Positions 6,291-13,975 of a stretch of DNA of 64,000 nucleotides are shown here, in pieces (the first letter of the stretch is position 1; each line of letters begins with the position of its first letter). The stretch comes from Caldilineaceae bacterium (GTDB taxonomy: Bacteria > Chloroflexota > Anaerolineae > Caldilineales > Caldilineaceae), in assembly GCA_020634755.1 (NCBI GenBank), contig JACKBC010000005.1, forward strand, positions 153,982-217,981, read 5' to 3'. The notes beneath the pieces are model-generated. The model saw only the letters and a list, made by a program, of their open reading frames with translations. It was not told the origin of the DNA and made no database searches. The translations under genes were made by a program, and so were the position numbers.

Positions 6291-9050
6291 ATGGCCAAAA
6301 CGAATCGCTCTGTAGGACAGCGTTTTCAAAATGCATCTAGCTTTTTAGATCATTTAAAACTTGCTCTGGAGTTTCACAACAAACCGGGGCTCCTGGCTGA
6401 ATTTTCACCGCTGGCCACGCCCTATTTTCTCAGCGGCGCCATAAACAAACATGGAGCAGACGAACCGGTGGCGTGGGGAAGCGTGCTCTGTGCAGAGATC
6501 GCACGAACGGTCGAGCTGCTGTGGGACGAAGCACCCGCCCAGAGTATAGACGAACTTATGCAGCTGGTTGAAGACGCATCGCCAGCTGCGGGGCGCGACA
6601 ATCGCTATGCCTTTCTCGTGCTGGAATTGAACTACTTTCAGCGCATAGTGCGCCCACGGCCGCGCAACCAGGCCACAATCTATAGCGACATTCTGCACAT
6701 TTCGCGCGCCACCCATGACCGTCATCTGCGTGAGGCCGTGGAGCGGTTGGGCAATTTCTTTTTGCAGCGGTTGCGCCCCACTGTGCGGCTGGAAACACCA
6801 GCCCTGCGCACGGCGCTCATCGGGCGCAAGAAGGCGCGCTATGCGCTGCACCATGCGCTGACCCAAGGCCAAAGTGTGACGCTGGTGGGTGTGGGCGGTG
6901 TGGGGAAAACCACGTTGGGCAGCTGGCTCTGTGCCCAGTGGCCAGATGCCAACGCCTTCTGGTTTACCGTGCGCCCCCATTTTAACGATCAGCTGCCCAG
7001 TTTGCTCTTTGCCCTGGGCTACTTTTTGCATCGCCAAGGCGCTTCTGGGCTCTGGCTACAGCTGGTGGCCGATGGCGGCAAGGTAACAGACGCCAACTTG
7101 GCGCTGGGACTGGCGCTGGCCGATATTGAATCGTTGCCGCAGCCGCCGCTCTGCTGTTTTGATGAGATTGATCTGCTGCGGGCTGCCGACCCCGAGCGCG
7201 AAAATCCACACCATACTCAGATTCTGGAATTTATTGCTGGCCTGCGCCACCATGCGCCGCTGCTGTTGATTGGTCAGCGCGCCGTGTTGGAGACGGATGC
7301 CACCCTCACATTGGATCGGTTGAGCTTGGCCGAAATTGAGGAATGGTTGCAGCACGAAGACATTGCGTTTAGCCAGCCAGAATTGACGCAGCTAGAACAG
7401 TACACCAGCGGCAATCCGCGCCTGCTGACGCTCTGTCTGGCGCTGCACCGCACGCTGGAGCAGCGCGAGTTGGCGGAAACGCTGGTGCGCCTGCCCCATA
7501 CCCCGGCCCTGGGCCCTGTTTGGGACAGAATGCGCAAGCGGCTGCGTCCCGCGCAAAGGCAGCTTTTGTATGCGCTGAGCGTCTTTCGCACTGCGGCGCC
7601 GCAGGATGCCTGGGCCAGTGCGCACGCCGCGGCGGCCAACGGGGAGCCCGATTCCATCCAGCCGCTCATTCAGCATCACCTGGTTCATGCGGACGGCGCG
7701 GGCGGTGTGGCGCTGCTGCCCACGCTGCGCACCGTACTCTATGACGACTTGGGCGTGGAGCAGCGCGAACAGCTGCATTTGCAGGCGGCCTATATTTGCG
7801 CCACGCGGGGTGAGATCACCGAAGCAGCTTATCATCTGTGGCAGGGGGGGCAGCCGGGGCGGGCCGTGCAGATTTGGTATCCGCAGCGGCGCAGCGAGAT
7901 TGAGCGCGGTTTTGCCACGCAGGCGCTGGAAATTTTTGCCAACATATCGACCACGCGCCTCAAGCCTGCGCAGCAGCGTCAGCTTGCTTTGCTGCGCGCC
8001 GAACTATACGATTTTGTGGGTGAGCCCGAGAAAATGGTAGATAATCTGGCTGGCATCTCTTGGCCAAAGGACGCCGTGGAAAGCATTGACGCCATGCATC
8101 TTTGGGGCGTTGGGCTGCAAAATCAGGGTGAAACTGCCGCCGCCCAGCAGAAGTTGAGTAGCGGTATTGACATTATCACCTATCTCTTTAACAAATATAC
8201 GCAGCTTCACGTGCGCCGCGGCACCATCTACATGCATGAACGAGAAGCGCGCGACGCCTGGCGCGAAGCCAACCTGGCCCGCTATCACGCCGAGCATTTG
8301 CAGGGCACCATTCAAGATCAGGTGGGCAACTATGGCGCGGCCCTAACCCACTATGAACAGGCGCTGACCTTGGCGCAAGATCTTGACGATGTGCAGGCCG
8401 TGGCCCGCGCTCAGTACTATTTGGGCATTGTATCCAGCCGCCAGCAGGATTTTACCGCGGCCTTTACCTATTTCGATGAAGCCATTGAAAATTACGTGCG
8501 CATTGGCAACCGCACGCAGGAGATGTACGTGCGCAGCAATATGGCGGCCTGCCACCTGTTGGCCCAGGAATATACAGCGTCCATCGAGCAGGCACAACAA
8601 GCGCTGGCCTTTTATGAACGCGCCCATTCGCCCTATTGGATTGCGCTGAACGCTTGCAATCTGGCCGAAGCGCACGTGGAGCTGGGCAGCCTAGCCGACG
8701 CCGAAACCTATGCCCTCAAAACGATTGAACAAGAAGAGGCCGACACTTTTGCCTATGGGCTGTGGATTCTGGGCCGGGTGCGGCGGGCGCAAGCCGGCTA
8801 TGCCGAAGCCATTCAGCTATTGACGCAGGCCATCCAAATTTCGCAGGAGAACGAAGACCGCTGGCAGGTGGCCTACTGCCGCCGCACGCTGGGCGAAGTC
8901 TATGCTGACCAGCAGGAGATGACCGCCGCCATGGCAGAACTGGAGACCGCCGTTGGGCTTTTTCAGCAAATGCAGCTTGAGGCCGAAGCGCAGAAAACCA
9001 AGGCGCTGCTTGCTGCAGTGGGCCGTGGGTTAGGGCCAGCGCGAACCTAA
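6291..9050 (+). CDS. STAND-type NTPase with C-terminal TPR array
   Basis: A 919-residue cytoplasmic protein. Residues 1-165 form an unrecognised helical N-terminal domain (starts FLDHLKLALEFHN). A P-loop NTPase follows with Walker A GVGGVGKTT (about 200-208) and Walker B LCCFDEID (about 287-294), then a winged-helix-like segment and, from about residue 480, a long run of TPR-like helix pairs to the end. This is the layout of STAND regulators (AfsR/GutR/NLR-like), in which repeats sense a signal and the NTPase oligomerises to activate an effector domain. Here no known effector is fused; the nearest candidate effector is the convergent TIR-domain gene 84 bp downstream. A transcription-regulator role is an alternative, but no DNA-binding domain is obvious. 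Confidence 0.8.
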   Translation: MAKTNRSVGQRFQNASSFLDHLKLALEFHNKPGLLAEFSPLATPYFLSGAINKHGADEPVAWGSVLCAEIARTVELLWDEAPAQSIDELMQLVEDASPAAGRDNRYAFLVLELNYFQRIVRPRPRNQATIYSDILHISRATHDRHLREAVERLGNFFLQRLRPTVRLETPALRTALIGRKKARYALHHALTQGQSVTLVGVGGVGKTTLGSWLCAQWPDANAFWFTVRPHFNDQLPSLLFALGYFLHRQGASGLWLQLVADGGKVTDANLALGLALADIESLPQPPLCCFDEIDLLRAADPERENPHHTQILEFIAGLRHHAPLLLIGQRAVLETDATLTLDRLSLAEIEEWLQHEDIAFSQPELTQLEQYTSGNPRLLTLCLALHRTLEQRELAETLVRLPHTPALGPVWDRMRKRLRPAQRQLLYALSVFRTAAPQDAWASAHAAAANGEPDSIQPLIQHHLVHADGAGGVALLPTLRTVLYDDLGVEQREQLHLQAAYICATRGEITEAAYHLWQGGQPGRAVQIWYPQRRSEIERGFATQALEIFANISTTRLKPAQQRQLALLRAELYDFVGEPEKMVDNLAGISWPKDAVESIDAMHLWGVGLQNQGETAAAQQKLSSGIDIITYLFNKYTQLHVRRGTIYMHEREARDAWREANLARYHAEHLQGTIQDQVGNYGAALTHYEQALTLAQDLDDVQAVARAQYYLGIVSSRQQDFTAAFTYFDEAIENYVRIGNRTQEMYVRSNMAACHLLAQEYTASIEQAQQALAFYERAHSPYWIALNACNLAEAHVELGSLADAETYALKTIEQEEADTFAYGLWILGRVRRAQAGYAEAIQLLTQAIQISQENEDRWQVAYCRRTLGEVYADQQEMTAAMAELETAVGLFQQMQLEAEAQKTKALLAAVGRGLGPART

Positions 9051-9134
9051 AAAAAGTAGGGTTTTCATTGTCAGCTGCCGGATTTATCCGTTGCTATTAC
9101 GAAGTTCGCAATGGCCCTAGCGGTGGGTAACAGT

Positions 9135-9674
9135 TCAATTTTTATCGTCGGAATTTTCTCTGCGCCGCAACTGAGCAGTGCGCTGCCCGTGGGTCGAGTC
9201 TTCGATGAGGGTGTTGAGGCGACGTTGGCGCGTCGCTGCGCGCTTGGCGCTGATAAAGATCTGCGCCCGCACACCCAGCCCCTTTAGCAGTCGCTGCATA
9301 TTTTCTTCAAAACGCTCGGCATTGGTAAAGTCCGCAGGGGTCAACATGGCGATGCGCGGCGGAACGTCACATGGTTGCAGCCGCAGCGGAATCAACCGCC
9401 GCTGCCGCCCCGCCGGGTCGCTGGAAGCAGCCAGCAGCGCCTCAAAATCGTTCCAGGCATGGGCCAGCCAGGCCGGCGTCATGACAGCCAGGGTGTGGCG
9501 GCACTGGTCCACGGCGCGTTCAATGTTGACCAGTTGTGGCGCGCCCACCTCAAAATCAGCCGGCGTTAAAACGCGTAAGCTCGCCATGCGCAACCGCGGC
9601 AAAAGCTGCTCCTCAACCCACAGCTCGTCGGCGGGGGCATAACTGACAAAGAGATCGTGTGGATGGCGACGCAC
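9135..9674 (-). CDS. TIR-domain protein
   Basis: A 179-residue protein (from GTG 9674) that is mostly one TIR domain: HDLFVSYAPADELWV (strand A and box 1), a VLTPADFEVG segment, CRHTLAVMTPAWLAHAWNDFEALL (box with Glu78, at the position of the catalytic glutamate of NAD-cleaving TIRs), and LIPLRLQPCDVPPRI. The basic C-terminal tail (about 145-179) is unassigned. The GTG has no ribosome-binding site, whereas an in-frame ATT at 9701 has AGGAG exactly 7 bases upstream and would add nine residues, so a rare ATT start is possible. Bacterial TIRs commonly degrade NAD+ in immunity. It faces the STAND NTPase tail to tail. Confidence 0.8.
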   Translation of the reverse strand: MRRHPHDLFVSYAPADELWVEEQLLPRLRMASLRVLTPADFEVGAPQLVNIERAVDQCRHTLAVMTPAWLAHAWNDFEALLAASSDPAGRQRRLIPLRLQPCDVPPRIAMLTPADFTNAERFEENMQRLLKGLGVRAQIFISAKRAATRQRRLNTLIEDSTHGQRTAQLRRRENSDDKN

Positions 9675-9938
9675 ATCATCGGCGTTAGAAAAGAAACGAA
9701 TGGGGGAACTCCTTTCGACATATACCTGGCTCTGTCATAGATGAAAATCGACCACTCGACTAAAATTAGGCGTAATCCTTTTCATCTACGCCAACTGCGA
9801 ATATAAATTTACTACTTCACTTTCTGTACAAGTCTATATGTCAATGTGGCTGCTGTCAATAGGGTAAAAAACGTTTGCGTCCCTTGCGTCTTTTGCGTTG
9901 GAAGTGGGCGATAGAGGCGGGCGTTACTGGAAGAACTA

Positions 9939-10322
9939 TCACCCAATACTGTCTGAAATGTAATCAAGCAACTCGCCAACATCCATGGGCGCAGCCGGTT
10001 CGACATTATTTTCGTGACCCACGTGGCAATGGTGAGGAAAACCTGGGAGGTCTGGAAAGTGAGGCGTGTTGTCCCAGCGGTGCCGCAACACCGTTTGCGT
10101 GCTGTTCATCCACTGGTAACGATAGTCATCGATAACCAAATGGCCATTGTGGAGGGCAATGTGTAACGCAATTTCAAGGAAATCATCATTGGTCAGGATA
10201 CAGCGAACCCGCAGGTATCCATCCAATCGATTGGCTGACCGCCTGATCAAAACTGACGAGCGTACAATAGGATGGCCCAGAATAGCTGCATATTCAGAGT
10301 CGATTTGCTCTTGAATCGTCAT
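9939..10322 (-). CDS. TumE-like (DUF6516) toxin of a toxin-antitoxin pair
   Basis: A 127-residue protein resembling the TumE/DUF6516 family: a central 'Y-x-Y-Q-W...R-W-D-N-x-P-H-x-P-x-L' core (DDYRYQWMNS, then HRWDNTPHFPDLPGFPHHCHVG) and an acidic tail with a 'VGELLDYI' helix. The family is classed as the toxin half of type II modules; its activity is not firmly known. The ATG overlaps the stop of the upstream partner by 4 bp (ATGA). A paralogous pair lies at 27891-28566. Confidence 0.7.
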   Translation of the reverse strand: MTIQEQIDSEYAAILGHPIVRSSVLIRRSANRLDGYLRVRCILTNDDFLEIALHIALHNGHLVIDDYRYQWMNSTQTVLRHRWDNTPHFPDLPGFPHHCHVGHENNVEPAAPMDVGELLDYISDSIG

Positions 10323-10672
10323 AATGCAGGTGACAATTGAGATTTTAGTAGGTCAACCGCCTGACTCAACCGCTGATGCATTTTGTACAGAACTTGCCAC
10401 TCAAAGTGGTCGGCATCATCACTAGCTTGCCCGGCTTGATATTTTTCATAGAAAGCCGCCGATATCATCCCGAAACGTTGTTCAAACTCGCTCAAACTGT
10501 CTGCCAGTTCAGCGAGCTGTGCTTCGTCTTGCTGCACCTGATGTTCTAGCAGCTTGTAAATAGTGCGATCCACTACATCATTATGATAGCCCTGCTCATA
10601 TAGCGATTCGAGCGTGCGTAGACGCTGCAGGGTAGCTGTGCTATCGTCAGTTGCAGTTGCGTGTATATCCAT
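10319..10672 (-). CDS. Putative antitoxin partner of the TumE-like toxin
   Basis: A 117-residue, strongly helical, acidic protein. Its 'LESLYEQGYHNDVVDRTIYKLLEHQ' start, a coiled-coil-like 'LAELADSLSEFEQRFGM' and a 'FEWQVLYKM' segment recur in the partner at 28237-28566 (FEKKYGVTSKFF, VHWAGEYKL). It has no DNA-binding motif that I recognise. GGGAGAGG precedes the ATG. Being first in an overlapping pair with a TumE-like gene, it is the likely neutralising partner; this is inference from order and co-occurrence. Confidence 0.6.
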   Translation of the reverse strand: MDIHATATDDSTATLQRLRTLESLYEQGYHNDVVDRTIYKLLEHQVQQDEAQLAELADSLSEFEQRFGMISAAFYEKYQAGQASDDADHFEWQVLYKMHQRLSQAVDLLKSQLSPAL

Positions 10673-10737
10673 CAGAGTAGCCTCTCCCTAGAGTTCATCA
10701 CTGGCAGCCCTATGTATGAAGCGCTGTTAATAACCGT

Positions 10738-10746
10738 ATTCTAGCA
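10738..10746 (-). promoter_or_regulatory. Possible extended -10 promoter of the toxin-antitoxin pair
   Basis: On the minus strand TGC-TAGAAT lies 66 bases before the antitoxin start. No clear -35 hexamer is seen, as is common for extended -10 promoters. Confidence 0.3.
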
Positions 10747-10905
10747 CAACCGAAAAAGTCGCGCATCTTCATTTTTAAGTTAATCAATCCAGCCTTTGCC
10801 GCTATTATTGCATTCTTCACCCGTTGTGTGTCACAATATGACAAGCTCCGCCTTCGTCAATCAATGTCACAAATTGAAGACAATTGCAATCAAAAAGGAA
10901 CTCTC

Positions 10906-12399
10906 ATGTCCATAACTGAAACACCCAGCCCCAATGGCGCGTCCAAAGAAGATGCCGTGGCCAAAGAGGAAGCTAAAAAGGAGCTGAGCGATCAATTGGT
11001 CGAGACGACCCACGCTGTTTCCATAGGCGGCCAGCAGATCGACTACACCGCCACCACCGGCACCATTGTGCTCAAAGATGAAGAAGATAAGGCCAAGGCG
11101 TCGCTCTTCTTTACGGCCTACACGCGCAACGGCGTGGCGGACGTAGGGCAGCGCCCTATTACGTTTGCCTTTAATGGCGGACCGGGTTCGTCGTCGGTGT
11201 GGCTGCACATGGGCGTGCTGGGACCCAAGCGCGTGCTGATGGATGATGAGGGCAACGCGCCGCCGCCCCCCTATCAACAGGTGGACAATGAATATTCGAT
11301 TCTCGACAAGACCGACCTGGTCTTTATCGATCCGGTTAGCACCGGCTATAGTCGCCCAGCGCCGGGCGAAGAAGCCAAGCAGTTTCACGGGCTGGATAAA
11401 GATATTGAGTCGGTGGGCGCGTTTATCCGTCTCTACACCACGCGCTACACGCGCTGGGCCTCGCCCAAGTTTCTCATCGGCGAAAGCTACGGCACCACTC
11501 GTTCGGCCGGGCTGGCCGGCCATCTGCAAGAGCGCCACGGCATGTATCTCAACGGCATTATGCTGGTTTCTTCTATTCTAAACTTCCAGACCGCGCGCTT
11601 TAACGTGGGCAATGACTTGCCCTATATTCTGTTTTTGCCCACCTATACGGCCACGGCTTGGTACCACGGCCTGTTGCGCAAGAAGCTGCAAAAGCAGACA
11701 TTGCGCGCCGTGCTGGACGAAGTGGAAGCATTTGCCACCAACGAATATACACTGGCGCTGATGAAGGGCGCCAAGCTTGGTGATGAAGAACGCGCCCAAA
11801 TTGTGGACAAGCTGGCCCAATACACCGGGCTTTCGGCAGACTATATTGAACGCACCAATTTGCGCATTGCCATCCACCGCTTTGTCAAAGAGATTCTGCG
11901 CACGCAGCAGCGCACCGTGGGCCGTTTCGACAGCCGTTTAACCGGTGTCGATCGCGACGCCGTGGGGGAAGTCCATGAATACGATCCCAGCTTTACCGTG
12001 ATCCATGGCGTTTATACGGCCATGTTCAACAACTATGTGCGTACCGAATTGGGCTTTGAGAGCGATCTGGTGTACGAGATTTTGACCGGCCTCTACCAGA
12101 CTTGGGATTATGGCAAGAATCAGAATCAGTATGTCAACGTGGCGGAGACGCTGCGCGGCGCCATGACCAAGAATCGTTATCTCAAGGTCTTTGTGGGCAA
12201 TGGGTATTATGATCTGGCCACGCCCTATTTTGCCACCGAATACACCTTCAATCACCTGGGCCTAGACGCCGAGTTGCAGCAGAACATCAGCATGGGTCAC
12301 TACGAAGCGGGCCACATGATGTATATGCATAAACCGTCGATTGTCCAGTTAAAGCAGGATTTGGATGATTTTATCGAGGCGGCGATTCCGCCACAATGA
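10906..12399 (+). CDS. Serine carboxypeptidase (peptidase S10)
   Basis: A 497-residue alpha/beta-hydrolase of the S10 family: oxyanion-hole segment FNGGPGSSS (about 89-97), nucleophile elbow GESYG (Ser194), and the late GNGYYDLATP and GHYEAGHMMY segments carrying the catalytic Asp and His. S10 enzymes remove C-terminal residues from peptides. The start at 10906 has AAGGA upstream; the frame continues 26 codons further but without support. No signal peptide is seen, unlike most S10 enzymes, so it is predicted cytoplasmic. The first 30 residues are charged and low-complexity. Confidence 0.9.
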   Translation: MSITETPSPNGASKEDAVAKEEAKKELSDQLVETTHAVSIGGQQIDYTATTGTIVLKDEEDKAKASLFFTAYTRNGVADVGQRPITFAFNGGPGSSSVWLHMGVLGPKRVLMDDEGNAPPPPYQQVDNEYSILDKTDLVFIDPVSTGYSRPAPGEEAKQFHGLDKDIESVGAFIRLYTTRYTRWASPKFLIGESYGTTRSAGLAGHLQERHGMYLNGIMLVSSILNFQTARFNVGNDLPYILFLPTYTATAWYHGLLRKKLQKQTLRAVLDEVEAFATNEYTLALMKGAKLGDEERAQIVDKLAQYTGLSADYIERTNLRIAIHRFVKEILRTQQRTVGRFDSRLTGVDRDAVGEVHEYDPSFTVIHGVYTAMFNNYVRTELGFESDLVYEILTGLYQTWDYGKNQNQYVNVAETLRGAMTKNRYLKVFVGNGYYDLATPYFATEYTFNHLGLDAELQQNISMGHYEAGHMMYMHKPSIVQLKQDLDDFIEAAIPPQ

Positions 12400-12409
12400 G
12401 CCGCACATT

Positions 12410-12671
12410 GAACACAGATTTGGCAGATTTTTTAGATTACACAGATTGATTTAGCGCATTCCACTAATAATCAGTGACTCTCCTGCGAAAATCATCAATA
12501 GCCACAAAAACAGAGAAAACAGACAATTCTCCTCTGAACCTTTTGTGAATTTTGTGTCCAACTTTGGTTGGCATTATGGCGATTCGCTCCTTTTTGGAGT
12601 GGACTCCTCTGTGTAATCTGTAATTTTATAAAGATCAGCGAAAATCCGTCCAATCCGTCCAATCAGTGTTC
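12410..12671. repeat. AT-rich MITE-like spacer with GAACACAGATT-type inverted ends
   Basis: The 5' end GAACACAGATT and the 3' end AATCAGTGTTC are near-perfect inverted repeats enclosing about 260 bp of short GATTT/ATCCGTCC repeats. This type of degenerate 'CGGATT...AATCCG' spacer is common in environmental genomes. It fills the gap between the peptidase and oxidoreductase genes; no gene is seen in it. Confidence 0.4.
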
Positions 12672-12695
12672 TATTCAGTTATCTAGGAGGAAACC

Positions 12696-13730
12696 ATGTC
12701 TACCCAAACTCCCATTCGCGTCGGCGTAGTTGGCGCTGGGGCCAACACCCGTCTACACCACATTCCCAAGCTGCAGCAGATCGACGGCGTCGAAGTTGTG
12801 AGCATCTGCAACCGCAGTCGTGAATCATCCGAACGCGTAGCCCAGGAATTTGGCATCCCCACCATTTACGAAAGCTGGCAGGAGCTGATCGACGCCCCCG
12901 ACACCAACGCCATTGTGATCGGCACCTGGCCCTACATGCACCGCCAGTTGACGCTGGCCGCACTGGCTGCCAACAAACACGTTATGTGCGAGGCGCGCAT
13001 GGCGCGCAACGCCACCGAGGCCCACGAGATGTTGGCGGCATCGCTGGCCAAGCCACAGCTGGTAACGCAGATTGTGCCGTCGCCCTTTACGCTGCGCGTG
13101 GACAAAACGGTCAAGCGGCTGATCAACGAGGGCTATCTGGGTGATATTTTGGCCATTGAGCTGCGGGCGGGCGATACCTTTTTGGACCTGGATGGCCCAC
13201 TGCACTGGCGACATGATTTCGACCTGAGTGGGCTCAACATTATGTTTATGGGCATTTGGTATGAGGCGATTTTGCGCTGGGTGGGCGAAGCTACTTCGGT
13301 CGTGGCCATGGGCAAAACCTACATGAAGATGCGCAAAGATAGTGACGGCAATCTGCGCGCCGTGCGCATCCCCGAGCATCTGGACGTTATTGCCGACATG
13401 GCCTGCGGCGCCCAGCTGCACATGCAGACCTCTGCCGTTAGCGGCTTGGCCGGTGCGCCGGCGGCTTCGCTCTATGGCAGCCGCGGCACGCTGCGTTTTA
13501 CCGAGGGCAAGCTGCTGGGTGGTCAGCGCGGCGACAGCGCATTGACCGAGATTCCGCTGCCCGCGCAGGAAATTGGCGGCTGGCGCGTGGAGGAAGAATT
13601 TGTGGGCGCCATTCGCGGGCAAGAAGAGATTCATCTCACCTCGTTTGAGACCGGCGTCAAGTATATGGAGTTCACCGAGGCGGTCAACCGCAGCATGGCC
13701 ACAGGCTGCACCGTCCCTCTGCCGCTTTGA
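12696..13730 (+). CDS. Gfo/Idh/MocA family oxidoreductase
   Basis: A 344-residue NAD(P)-dependent oxidoreductase. An N-terminal Rossmann fold begins VGVVGAGANTRLHHIP, and the usual 'EKP' motif is replaced by CEARMARNATEAHEM (about 100-115). The C-terminal alpha/beta domain contains LHWRHDFDLSGLNIM. A very strong AGGAGG lies 7 bases before the ATG. Substrate is probably a sugar or cyclitol derivative but cannot be told from sequence. Loss of the EKP lysine (here Ala-Arg) may mean altered catalysis. A rho-independent terminator follows at once, so it is likely monocistronic. Confidence 0.85.
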   Translation: MSTQTPIRVGVVGAGANTRLHHIPKLQQIDGVEVVSICNRSRESSERVAQEFGIPTIYESWQELIDAPDTNAIVIGTWPYMHRQLTLAALAANKHVMCEARMARNATEAHEMLAASLAKPQLVTQIVPSPFTLRVDKTVKRLINEGYLGDILAIELRAGDTFLDLDGPLHWRHDFDLSGLNIMFMGIWYEAILRWVGEATSVVAMGKTYMKMRKDSDGNLRAVRIPEHLDVIADMACGAQLHMQTSAVSGLAGAPAASLYGSRGTLRFTEGKLLGGQRGDSALTEIPLPAQEIGGWRVEEEFVGAIRGQEEIHLTSFETGVKYMEFTEAVNRSMATGCTVPLPL

Positions 13731-13744
13731 ACATATATGGCTAT

Positions 13745-13787
13745 AAAAAAGGTGGCGGCCACGTTCAACGTGACCGCCACCTTTTTT
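13745..13787 (+). terminator. Rho-independent terminator
   Basis: The stem GGTGGCGGcCACGTT / AACGTGaCCGCCACC is followed by TTTTTT, 20 bp past the oxidoreductase stop codon. Confidence 0.92.
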
Positions 13788-13832
13788 ATATTATTTCGGA
13801 CTTAGTCATCGTCAAGAAATAAGGTGGCGGCC

Positions 13833-13865
13833 AAACCTGTCAGGTCTCGCAGACCTGACAGGTTT
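13833..13865. repeat. Palindrome AAACCTGTCAGGTCT (REP-like)
   Basis: A near-perfect inverted repeat with a 3-base centre. Sequences of the form AACCTGTCAGGTCT...AGACCTGACAGGTT are a widespread dispersed palindrome in Chloroflexota and other phyla. Confidence 0.6.
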
Positions 13866-13901
13866 AAATCGACAAGTTATTTCTGAATAGTGACTTGCGC
13901 C

Positions 13902-13920
13902 CCCTGAGCTTGTCGAAGGG
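13902..13920. repeat. REP-like sequence CCCTGAGCTTGTCGAAGGG
   Basis: This is a well-known dispersed palindromic unit. A paired inverted copy occurs at 44355-44403. Confidence 0.6.
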
Positions 13921-13975
13921 TGCAATAGATGGCTTCAACAGGCTCGGCCAGCTTGTGCAGCGTAAGTCGGATATA

